NCBI GenBank assembly: GCA_937980645.1
Contig: CALJPQ010000009.1
Coordinates: forward strand, 1-54,017
Reading direction: 5' to 3'
DNA: 54,017 nucleotides
From: an uncultured Saprospiraceae bacterium
GTDB lineage: Bacteria; Bacteroidota; Bacteroidia; Chitinophagales; Saprospiraceae
The position numbers were made by a program, and so were the translations under genes. Below, piece after piece: positions 1 to 6,926 of this stretch; the stretch's first letter is position 1, and every line of letters starts with the position of its first letter. Under the pieces are notes generated by a model. It saw only the letters and a program-made list of their open reading frames with translations, had not been told where the DNA came from and made no database searches.

Positions 1-79
1 GGGCGTAGAGCCTGTCCAGAAAAGCACTCTCTTCCTGTATCCGGCGATTAAGCGCCTCAATATCAATGGGTGGTTGCAT
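1..79 (-). CDS. MoxR-type AAA ATPase, N-terminal fragment (partial)
   Basis: The ATG lies at 77-79 and the frame runs leftward off the window edge, so only about 26 residues are visible, beginning MQPPIDIEALNRRIQEES. The pattern of an acidic helix followed by an ESAFLD-like stretch resembles the start of Bacteroidota MoxR ATPases, which act as chaperone-like partners of von Willebrand factor A (VWA) proteins. No Walker motif is inside the window, so the assignment rests on this short N-terminus. A TACCTTTG promoter box lies 29 bases upstream on the same strand and supports this start. A Bat-type VWA gene is nearby (2678), which fits the usual MoxR/Bat association but is not adjacent. Confidence 0.45.
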   Translation of the reverse strand, partial: MQPPIDIEALNRRIQEESAFLDRLYA

Positions 80-107
80 ACGGCGGGCGATGTGCGTCTG
101 TGTCCGG

Positions 108-115
108 CAAAGGTA
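108..115 (-). promoter_or_regulatory. Bacteroidota -7 promoter box for the MoxR-like gene
   Basis: TACCTTTG on the minus strand matches the TAnnTTTG consensus. It is 29 bases upstream of the ATG at 79. No clear -33 TTG was seen. Confidence 0.5.
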
Positions 116-378
116 AAGTCAAATCAAAGTGGCTTCGAGCACAAGCAATGCGCGGCAGCACTTTTTTAACCGCAGGAGATCCTGTGCAGACATGTAAACC
201 ATGAAAAATGGGTAGATACAACCCCTCCTTTTAAAGACTCGCTATCTGCCCAACCTCAATTTGCCAGGATAGGATAAAAATACATGTAACTCCAGCGCCC
301 TACTCCGTACCGTTAGGGGCGGTAATGTATGTTTTGCGAAAAAAGAATGACTTTATGGAACTACAAACCCGAGTTTTA

Positions 379-386
379 TAGTTTTG
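379..386 (+). promoter_or_regulatory. -7 promoter box for the sigma factor gene
   Basis: TAGTTTTG fits TAnnTTTG and lies about 34 bases before the ATG at 420, giving a predicted leader of roughly 25-30 bases. The -33 element is not obvious. Confidence 0.4.
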
Positions 387-419
387 AACTTAAGACCCAC
401 GTAGTAACCAACCTTTCAC

Positions 420-1004
420 ATGGAGAACTTCAATTCTACCCATTCGGACCGCACTGCACTCTTCAACCGCGAATTTGCTCCATTAGCAGATGACTTATTC
501 CGCTACGCTTACAGGGTGACAGCAGACCGCTTGTATGCTGAAGACCTCGTTCAGGAAACCTACCTACGTGTATGGCGTTTCCTCGACAATTATGTTCCAG
601 GCACTTATGCAAAGGCTTGGCTTTTTCGCATTTGCAAAAACCTGTTTACCAACGATTATCGTCGGAATGGCCGACAGCCAAATACCCTAAGCTACGAGGA
701 GTGGTCGGGCTCTTCGGAAAGTAAACTGTTTCTCGCGCAAGACCCACATTCCGCAGACATCAGTGAAGAGGTGATGTTCGCTATCAATTCCTTGCTCGAA
801 CGCGCGCGAATCATCGTCCTTCTGGATGTAGAGGACTTTACTTATCAGGAAATTGCCGACATACTGGAAGTACCCATTGGTACCGTCCGCTCCACCCTAC
901 ACCGTGCTCGCGTCAAATTGACTCAACGGCTTGGCGAATATGCCCGGCAGAAAGGATATATTGTTGATGTAGAAAACCCTCTTCTGGACGAACGGGTTGG
1001 ATAA
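420..1004 (+). CDS. ECF-type RNA polymerase sigma factor (sigma-70 family)
   Basis: This 194-residue protein has the two-domain layout of extracytoplasmic function sigma factors. Region 2 spans about residues 15-85, with DDLFRYAYRVT and AEDLVQETYLRVWRF, the helix that binds core polymerase and the -10 region. Region 4 spans about residues 120-180, with YQEIADILEVPIGTVRSTLHRAR, a helix-turn-helix for -35 recognition. It would direct RNA polymerase to a small stress or envelope regulon. Sigma factors of this class are commonly held inactive by an anti-sigma factor encoded next door. The small frame downstream (1314) may be a remnant of one. Regions and spacing are clear; the signal it responds to is unknown. 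Confidence 0.93.
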   Translation: MENFNSTHSDRTALFNREFAPLADDLFRYAYRVTADRLYAEDLVQETYLRVWRFLDNYVPGTYAKAWLFRICKNLFTNDYRRNGRQPNTLSYEEWSGSSESKLFLAQDPHSADISEEVMFAINSLLERARIIVLLDVEDFTYQEIADILEVPIGTVRSTLHRARVKLTQRLGEYARQKGYIVDVENPLLDERVG

Positions 1005-1313
1005 TTAAAAAGCGGGGTACTGTGAAAACAGTTTCCTCTTTTTTTTGCGCTAACTCAGTCAGGCTTACTCACATCTTCTCATTTTCCTAAGTTTCCTTTT
1101 GTTAAAATTTTAATTAAAATCTATCGCTTTTAACATTCTAAATATCTGCTAACCTGTCATTGTGTGCCTGTGAAACCATCTCCTCCATGCTTATCGTTTC
1201 GTCGTTTTGGAGTGTATGCGCTCCCGAGCTCTCTGACAGGGGCTGAAAAGGCGGTAGGCAGATCCTTCCGTGTGGTCGGAGGGCACATTGCTGGCCCAAA
1301 TCTCTTAGTTTGT
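1005..1313. other. Intergenic, partly AT-rich
   Basis: After the weak hairpin at 1019-1046 the sequence is AT-rich to about 1145. The plus-strand frame of the next small gene is open from 1164, but the part before 1314 does not look like protein and may be untranslated. Confidence 0.4.
1019..1046 (+). terminator. Weak hairpin after the sigma factor gene
   Basis: ACTGT-GAAA-ACAGT forms a five-base stem with a four-base loop, followed after six bases by a run of eight T. The stem is short, so termination here may be partial. Confidence 0.35.
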
Positions 1314-1571
1314 ATGCAAAAAGCAGTCAAATCGTTCAAAGTTACGCCCCTAAGTGTGGACGACCCACAGACTTCGTTGCCCTCTTGTGTGGTAAACCGA
1401 CAGGACGCACCGGATGACAAAGCCCCTCAATCCCTGGAAGAATTCGACGGTAATCTTGATTTTGGTGGTTTTCAAGCCTTACTACGCGATTATTTACCTA
1501 ACCCAAAAGCGCCAGAGCGACTCAAAAATTGGATTCGTGAACTGCCTTACCGCGAATCTAAATTAAAATAA
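1314..1571 (+). CDS. Small protein, possible anti-sigma remnant
   Basis: This 85-residue protein starts at the internal ATG (MQKAVKSFKV). An upstream ATG at 1164 would give 135 residues. The last 30 residues, with FQALLRDYLPNPKAPERLKNWI, resemble the tail of zinc-binding anti-sigma factors, where a leucine-rich helix precedes an APxxLxxxI segment. The usual Cys/His zinc cluster is missing. It lies just downstream of the ECF sigma gene on the same strand and is followed by a strong terminator, so the two could be co-transcribed. A role in regulating that sigma factor is inference from position and this weak resemblance. Confidence 0.45.
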   Translation: MQKAVKSFKVTPLSVDDPQTSLPSCVVNRQDAPDDKAPQSLEEFDGNLDFGGFQALLRDYLPNPKAPERLKNWIRELPYRESKLK

Positions 1572-1601
1572 CTCCTTTTTGGGCGTTTAAGCAAAAAGCA
1601 T

Positions 1602-1649
1602 GTCTCCCCACTTATTGTTTGTACATGTATAAGTGGGGAGACGTTTTTT
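1602..1649 (+). terminator. Strong rho-independent terminator, possibly bidirectional
   Basis: A perfect 14-base inverted repeat (1602-1615 with 1629-1642) is followed by six T on the plus strand. On the other side a short A-rich run (1592-1596) would serve the convergent minus-strand gene ending at 1719. Confidence 0.88.
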
Positions 1650-1718
1650 AAGGTGAGAGCGGAAACTCTGCGGATGTAAAGGGGGTATCCAGATTTCCCC
1701 CCTGCAGCCGCCGCACGA

Positions 1719-2495
1719 CTACTTCCTCTTCCCAAACTGCAAGTTCACGAAGAAATTGACAAACAGTCGCTGATTGGCATCGGACACCAAGATAGGTAAT
1801 TCGGTAGGAAAAGCATCGAGCATGACGCCGACCTCAAAGGCTTTGACAAACTCATCGAAAGCGCCCCAATCTAAGTGCAGAGCGACTGAGGCATTGACGC
1901 CCGGGCGCGGGCTAATTTCGCCCAGGCCGCGGGTAAAGGGCGAGGCACCTTTGATGCGTCCGTTTTCGTCTAAAAACAGGTTGGCGTTTTCGTCGGAGTA
2001 TTTTTCATGCATGATGCGGCAGTCGCCCGGACGTGTCGGATTAGGGTAGCAAATCGCTAAATAATACGGTTTCATGAGCGCCAGTGTAGGGCCAAGCGCA
2101 TAGCTGAGGCCCACCGCGACACCGCGCTGTTTGGCTTTTTCGGAAAAGTATCGCTTGACGCCCCAGGCACCACGCACCATGAGGGCGTTGTTTTGTTTGC
2201 CAAAAATAAAGGGCCTAAAGGAACGGCTCAGCAATGGGTCGGCACTTTGACGCTGTTCTTTAGGGTGGCGCAATTCCCCCACACTTAGATGAAAGTACGT
2301 CGTCTTATAATAAGTGCGTAGGTGGCCAAACTCCATGCCTGCCAGAAAGCCACGTGCAGTGGTCAGACGAAGGTTGACGGTGGTCTCTCGATTGTATATA
2401 ACACCAACATTCCCCGTCAGCGGGTCGGCATACTGAGCGAAGACGGGGCTATCCACCAAGAGGAATAAGATGGGAACAAGTATCAGGCGCGCCAT
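1719..2495 (-). CDS. Outer-membrane beta-barrel-like protein, unknown function
   Basis: This 258-residue protein has an N-terminal signal peptide (LILVPILFLLVDSPVFAQ, cut after about residue 20). The rest alternates polar and hydrophobic residues in short strands with many aromatic and Gly residues and ends in FVNFFVNLQFGKRK. That is the look of a small outer-membrane barrel. A central segment holds two Cys (AICYPNP and GDCRIM) that could pair in a periplasmic or surface loop. A TACTTTTG box 17 bases upstream supports the start. I recognise no catalytic motif. Similar barrel-like proteins of unknown role are common in Bacteroidota. Confidence 0.75.
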   Translation of the reverse strand: MARLILVPILFLLVDSPVFAQYADPLTGNVGVIYNRETTVNLRLTTARGFLAGMEFGHLRTYYKTTYFHLSVGELRHPKEQRQSADPLLSRSFRPFIFGKQNNALMVRGAWGVKRYFSEKAKQRGVAVGLSYALGPTLALMKPYYLAICYPNPTRPGDCRIMHEKYSDENANLFLDENGRIKGASPFTRGLGEISPRPGVNASVALHLDWGAFDEFVKAFEVGVMLDAFPTELPILVSDANQRLFVNFFVNLQFGKRK

Positions 2496-2511
2496 GGCTG
2501 GATATTTTTTT

Positions 2512-2519
2512 CAAAAGTA
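2512..2519 (-). promoter_or_regulatory. -7 promoter box for the barrel-like gene
   Basis: TACTTTTG on the minus strand fits TAnnTTTG and sits 17 bases upstream of the ATG at 2495, so the leader would be short, about 10 bases. Confidence 0.5.
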
Positions 2520-2677
2520 AAACTTTTCTGCGGCGTAGAACGACGTTTTGTTACGCTGGCGTTTCTGGGCAAAAACTTTTCCAAAATGAAGGCATCCGGA
2601 CGCATGCTACAAGCGGTACGAGCTGTTGTTTTGCAACGCTTTAAAGCCTCTTGAGGCAAACAGCGGCAGGTTTGAAT

Positions 2678-4342
2678 ATGTTCTCCTTTGAGCATCCCGA
2701 GTACTTTTCCCTGTTGTGGGTGGCGCCAGCGATGGTGCTCATCTGGTTGTCGTATTTGTGGTGGCGCCGGCGTATGTTGGCACGCTTGGCAGCGCCTTCG
2801 GCCCAGGAACGTGTGCTGCCGGGGTGGTCAGCAGGTCGGTTCTGGCTAAAAAACACGCTCCTTTTGGTCGCTATGGTATTGCTCGTGGTAGCAGCAGCTA
2901 ATCCGCGGCGCGGTGTGCGTCAGCAGGTTGCTGAGCAACAAAGCGCCGATGTACTGCTGGTACTTGACATCTCTCAGAGTATGCTGGCTCAAGATGTACC
3001 ACCCAGCCGCCTGGAACGCGCCAAAATTTTTGCCCGTCAGCTGGTGCGCGCCTTGGCAGGCGAACGCATCGGACTGGTCTTCTTCGCAGGTAGCGCCTAT
3101 GCTGCTATGCCGCTGACAACCGATTACGAGGCTGCCGATATGCTTCTACGCGCGGCAACGCCCGACCTCATCAGCACGCAAGGCTCCAACATCGGTGCGG
3201 CGCTGCTGACGGCAGCCGAACGCTTCGATCCCAACCCTGGCGCAGGCAGAGCTATTGTACTCATCTCGGACGGCGAAGACCACGAAGGCGCCATATCCAA
3301 GGCGCTGAACAAGTTGCGCGACGCCGGCATCATCGTCTTCTGTGCTGCGATAGGCTCTGCAGAAGGCGCGCCCATTCCGCTGAGTGATGGCGAGTACAAG
3401 CGCGACGCCGAAGGCCAGATGGTCCGCACACGCGCCAACGAGGCCACTCTGCAACAAATAGCAACGGCTACACGCGGCGAACTTTATCGCATCGAGCAAG
3501 GGCAGGCCACTATTCGGGCCATCCGGCGCGAAGTAAGACAATTAGAACACCGCCCTGTACAGACCCGCTCATTCGAGGAGTTCGTGTCGTATTACATGTG
3601 GTTTGCCTTGCCTGCCTTCCTGCTCCTGACGCTCTACGCTGCCCTGAGTTGGAAGGTGTGCAAGACCACTCTCCTCCTCCTCCTGATGATGGGCCCTGCC
3701 TACCTGCCGCTGCAAGCCCAGTCCGCTCGCAATTGGATGCGTCAGGGCGATGCGTACTATGCCGAAGAGCGCTACGATGCCGCTGAACAGGCTTACCGAA
3801 AGGCACTCCAAAAAGCACCTGCCGATGCTCAGGCGCTCTACAACTACGGCAACGCCCTCTACAAACAGGGCAAATACGCCGAAGCCCAACAGACCTGGGA
3901 AAAGACGCTCCAAATCGCCATTACTCCAGCTCAAAAAGCCGACGCCTGGCACAACCTCGGCAATGCCCTGGCCCAACAGGGTAAAACCGAAGAGGCCATA
4001 CGCGCCTACGAAAACAGCCTGCGCCTGCGGCCTGGCGACCCAGACACTAAAATCAACCTCCAACTGGCCCGAAAAAAAAGACAGCAAAACCAACCACAAC
4101 CCCAACAACCTTCCAAGAGCAATGGTGCTCCCGCCGGCACCGACTCGTTGCCCCAACCGCCACCTACAACACCTCAACCGCCACAGCCACAACCGCCCCC
4201 ACAGCAGCAGGGCAAACTCACCCCCGAAGAAGCCCGCCGCCTGCTGGAAACCACTGTCGCCCCCCAAGACCAAAACAGCGGACGCAAATACCGCGAACAA
4301 ACGCCGGAAAAACACCAACTCCGCCCCAAAAAAGACTGGTAG
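2678..4342 (+). CDS. BatB-BatC fusion: VWA domain membrane protein with TPRs
   Basis: This 554-residue protein begins with two hydrophobic segments (about residues 8-30 and 58-75). A von Willebrand A domain with the metal-site motif DISQS follows (Asp97 in this numbering), and later a membrane span around 305-325. Directly after comes a second hydrophobic stretch shaped like a signal peptide (TTLLLLLMMGPAYLPLQAQ). Two to three tetratricopeptide repeats (about 350-460), a Pro/Gln-rich linker and a basic tail end the protein. BatB and BatC belong to the aerotolerance (Bat) set, often neighbours of MoxR. Here they are one continuous frame. The start at 2678 gives the usual BatB beginning; the frame opens earlier at 2651. 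BatA and BatD are not in the window. Confidence 0.85.
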   Translation: MFSFEHPEYFSLLWVAPAMVLIWLSYLWWRRRMLARLAAPSAQERVLPGWSAGRFWLKNTLLLVAMVLLVVAAANPRRGVRQQVAEQQSADVLLVLDISQSMLAQDVPPSRLERAKIFARQLVRALAGERIGLVFFAGSAYAAMPLTTDYEAADMLLRAATPDLISTQGSNIGAALLTAAERFDPNPGAGRAIVLISDGEDHEGAISKALNKLRDAGIIVFCAAIGSAEGAPIPLSDGEYKRDAEGQMVRTRANEATLQQIATATRGELYRIEQGQATIRAIRREVRQLEHRPVQTRSFEEFVSYYMWFALPAFLLLTLYAALSWKVCKTTLLLLLMMGPAYLPLQAQSARNWMRQGDAYYAEERYDAAEQAYRKALQKAPADAQALYNYGNALYKQGKYAEAQQTWEKTLQIAITPAQKADAWHNLGNALAQQGKTEEAIRAYENSLRLRPGDPDTKINLQLARKKRQQNQPQPQQPSKSNGAPAGTDSLPQPPPTTPQPPQPQPPPQQQGKLTPEEARRLLETTVAPQDQNSGRKYREQTPEKHQLRPKKDW

Positions 4343-4413
4343 GAAAGTGAGAAATGAAAAGTCGCCTTTTGGACAGAATCGATGCTGCTCTTACATAAAC
4401 ACACCCTCAAAAC

Positions 4414-5187
4414 GTGCTCACACTTCTCTCCTACAACGTCAACGGCCTGCGCTCGGCCATTAACAAAACCTTCCTCGAGTGGCTGGGGCAGCAATTGCCC
4501 ATGCCCGACATCGTCTGCCTGCAGGAAATCAAGACCCGCCCCGAAGAGGTACCCTTAGCCGATATCGAAAACCTCGGCTACCAATGCTACTGGCATCCAG
4601 CCCAAAAGCCGGGCTATAGTGGCGTCGCCACCTGGACGAAGCGCTCGCCCGACCACGTCGTTGCTGGCTGCGGCATCGAAAAGTACGACCGCGAAGGCCG
4701 CATCTTGCGCACCGACTTCGGCCACTGGACGCTACTCAACTGCTACTTCCCCTCTGGCACCACCGGCGAAGAGCGACAGGCTTTCAAAATGGAATTCTTG
4801 GACGACTTCTTCCGCTGGATAGCCGACCTCAAACGGGAACGCCAACACCTGATTGTAACCGGCGATTTCAACATCGCCCACACCGAGCAAGACATCCACG
4901 ACCCCAAAGGCAATAAAAAAAGTAGTGGCTTCTTGCCCGAAGAGCGCGCCTGGATGACGCAGTGGTTCCAAAGCGGCTTCACCGACGCCTTCCGCTACCG
5001 ACACCCCGAGCGCGTCGAGTACAGCTGGTGGACCTTCCGCGCCAACGCTCGCGCCAAAAACAAGGGCTGGCGCATTGACTATTTCTCCGTCAGCAATGAA
5101 CTGGCGCCCCGCATCGCCGACGTGCGGCACCTGAGCGAGGCCATCCACTCCGACCACTGCCCGGTGTGGATGCAAATAGACCTGTGA
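4414..5187 (+). CDS. xth: Exodeoxyribonuclease III (AP endonuclease)
   Basis: This 257-residue enzyme of the EEP (endonuclease/exonuclease/phosphatase) fold cuts DNA at abasic sites and removes nucleotides 3' to 5' in base excision repair. Visible family motifs are LSYNVNGLRSA at the start, CLQEIKT with the metal-binding Glu, GDFNIAHTEQDI with the catalytic Asp-Asn pair, and SDHCPVWM near the end with the general-base His. Length is typical. The start is GTG at 4414; no in-frame ATG fits the family N-terminus. It lies 71 bases after the Bat fusion gene on the same strand, possibly on one transcript, and is followed by a hairpin terminator. Confidence 0.95.
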   Translation: MLTLLSYNVNGLRSAINKTFLEWLGQQLPMPDIVCLQEIKTRPEEVPLADIENLGYQCYWHPAQKPGYSGVATWTKRSPDHVVAGCGIEKYDREGRILRTDFGHWTLLNCYFPSGTTGEERQAFKMEFLDDFFRWIADLKRERQHLIVTGDFNIAHTEQDIHDPKGNKKSSGFLPEERAWMTQWFQSGFTDAFRYRHPERVEYSWWTFRANARAKNKGWRIDYFSVSNELAPRIADVRHLSEAIHSDHCPVWMQIDL

Positions 5188-5199
5188 GCAAACGCTACC

Positions 5200-5233
5200 C
5201 GTTAGCCCGCCTGCAGGTGTCGGCTAACGTTTT
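5200..5233 (+). terminator. Rho-independent terminator after xth
   Basis: CGTTAGCC (5200-5207) pairs perfectly with GGCTAACG (5222-5229) and is followed by four T. Confidence 0.7.
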
Positions 5234-5326
5234 GCACAGACGCTGTACTTACTCCGCAGCGCCAGCGCAAATATCGCTGTTGGGGTTCCCTCCCTCTTTT
5301 GTTTACTAAAACACCGTACTACTCTT

Positions 5327-6799
5327 ATGAGACCTTTCTTCTTAATACTTACCCTTGCTTCTCTTCTTTTATGCCACCTGCTGCCAGCGCAGCCCTGTTG
5401 GCGTTCGTACACAGAGAAAAAGTACGCCTGGCGAGTAGAGAAAAACCTCGTTTATGGCAAAGCCATCAACTATGTGGGCGACTCCATCGAACTCAAATTG
5501 GACCTCTACAAGCCCATTGGCGACAACAACACCGCCCGGCCCATCCTCGTGTGCGTGCACGGCGGCTTCATGCTCACCGGCTGCAAAGAGGGCATGGCCT
5601 GGTTGGCCGAAGAGATGGCTGCCCGCGGCTATGTAGTGGCTAGCGTCAACTATCGCAAAGGGTGGCACAGAGCCAGTTATGTCCAGAACCCTAATTGCCT
5701 GCTCTCCCTGCTGGGCATGGAACCCAAATACCTGTATGCTGCTGATAGCGCCGAGCATTACCGGGCCATCTATCGCGGGATGCAAGACGTCAAAGGCGCC
5801 ATCCGCTGGCTCAAGGCTCGTACCCAGCAAGACTCCACCGACCATACCAGAGTCATTGTCGGCGGCGAAAGCGCCGGCGGATTTATCTCACTGGCCGTCG
5901 CTTTTCTGGATCGCCCTGAAGAAAAGCCCGCCGCCTGCAACGCCATCTCGGCAGCGCCCAAGCCTTATGCTACCGACGTCAATATGTTCGAAGGAGATGA
6001 ATGCCGCCGGTTCATCCTCAATCCTACTGGCCCCGCTTTACTGAGACCCGACCTCGGCTCCATAGAAGGACACCTAAATCTGAACGGCTATGACGCTAAC
6101 GTCGTTGGTGTCTTCAGCTTCTACGGCGGCGTGCCCTACGAGGCCCATATGAATAGCCGCGACTGGGTGCGCGGCCCCGATACACCGGCCGTCTATCTCT
6201 TTCACCAAACCTGTGATGGAACCGTGCCCTTTGGCTACGGCCAACCGCTTGACGTTATCTCTGCTAACTGCAACACCGGCTGCGACCCCTGGCATTACCG
6301 GTATATGCACATATTCGGAAGCGGTACCATTGCCAATGCCTTGGAGTCCATCCCCAATCCACCGCCGCTAATGAAGGAATTCTTCAACTGTACACCCTTC
6401 AATCCTAACTGGGCACTAACCGAGTGCCCCCGATATGCCAACAATGGAGGTTACCACCGGGTCATAGACCCTCCAAAGCGCGCCCAGAATATGGCCACCT
6501 TCTTCAACCCACTTGTATGCAGCACGGTCTCTGCCCGGGAGCCAAACCTGTCGGCACAGCTGCACATTCAGCCCAATCCCTTCGATCATGCGCTGACGGT
6601 ATGGGTGGACGTACCTCTCCATGACGAGGCCCAGTTGTGGCTGTCCGATGTGTCGGGGCGTGTCGTGTGGTCAGCGCGTCGGTTCCTGCCTATAGGTCAG
6701 CACGTCTTGTTCGAACAGAACAACCTCCCATCAGGTGTGTATTTCCTCTCCCTGCGCTCAACCGAAGGCGTCGGTGTTTGGAAGGTGGTGCGGCAGTGA
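5327..6799 (+). CDS. Secreted alpha/beta-hydrolase (carboxylesterase type) with T9SS sorting domain
   Basis: This 490-residue protein has a signal peptide (residues 1-22, ending LLPAQ). An alpha/beta-hydrolase domain follows with the oxyanion motif VCVHGG near residue 80 and the nucleophile elbow GGESAGG (Ser near 182). Candidate acid and His residues lie in CDGTVPFGYG and GGYHRV. The last 75 residues, from about IQPNPFDHAL to WKVVRQ, form a type IX sorting domain with the typical SGVYFLSL strand. The enzyme should cross the outer membrane and be released or surface-attached. The fold is that of lipase/esterase family proteins that cleave ester bonds, for example acyl groups on plant polysaccharides. 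Its substrate cannot be told from sequence. Confidence 0.88.
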   Translation: MRPFFLILTLASLLLCHLLPAQPCWRSYTEKKYAWRVEKNLVYGKAINYVGDSIELKLDLYKPIGDNNTARPILVCVHGGFMLTGCKEGMAWLAEEMAARGYVVASVNYRKGWHRASYVQNPNCLLSLLGMEPKYLYAADSAEHYRAIYRGMQDVKGAIRWLKARTQQDSTDHTRVIVGGESAGGFISLAVAFLDRPEEKPAACNAISAAPKPYATDVNMFEGDECRRFILNPTGPALLRPDLGSIEGHLNLNGYDANVVGVFSFYGGVPYEAHMNSRDWVRGPDTPAVYLFHQTCDGTVPFGYGQPLDVISANCNTGCDPWHYRYMHIFGSGTIANALESIPNPPPLMKEFFNCTPFNPNWALTECPRYANNGGYHRVIDPPKRAQNMATFFNPLVCSTVSAREPNLSAQLHIQPNPFDHALTVWVDVPLHDEAQLWLSDVSGRVVWSARRFLPIGQHVLFEQNNLPSGVYFLSLRSTEGVGVWKVVRQ

Positions 6800-6926
6800 A
6801 AAGTGAAGAGTGAAAAATGAAAGGCGTTCAGGCCGCTGCCCGCAGCTGAAGCCTGTAGGGCTGGCACGGTTTGTAATAGGATACTTAGTACTTACAAGAC
6901 CTATTAACTTAAAAAAGTGAGAAATC

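Larger units (their letters stand above)
80..419. other. Intergenic region between divergent genes
   Basis: This gap separates the left-edge minus-strand gene from the plus-strand sigma factor. It holds one promoter box for each (108-115 minus, 379-386 plus). No other open frame, tRNA or strong hairpin was seen. Confidence 0.6.

Noticed and set aside
3569..4318. Long minus-strand open frame across the TPR part of the Bat fusion gene
   Set aside because: It is antisense to clear TPRs and a Pro/Gln-rich linker; its Leu/Gly/Arg composition follows from that bias and it has no family pattern.
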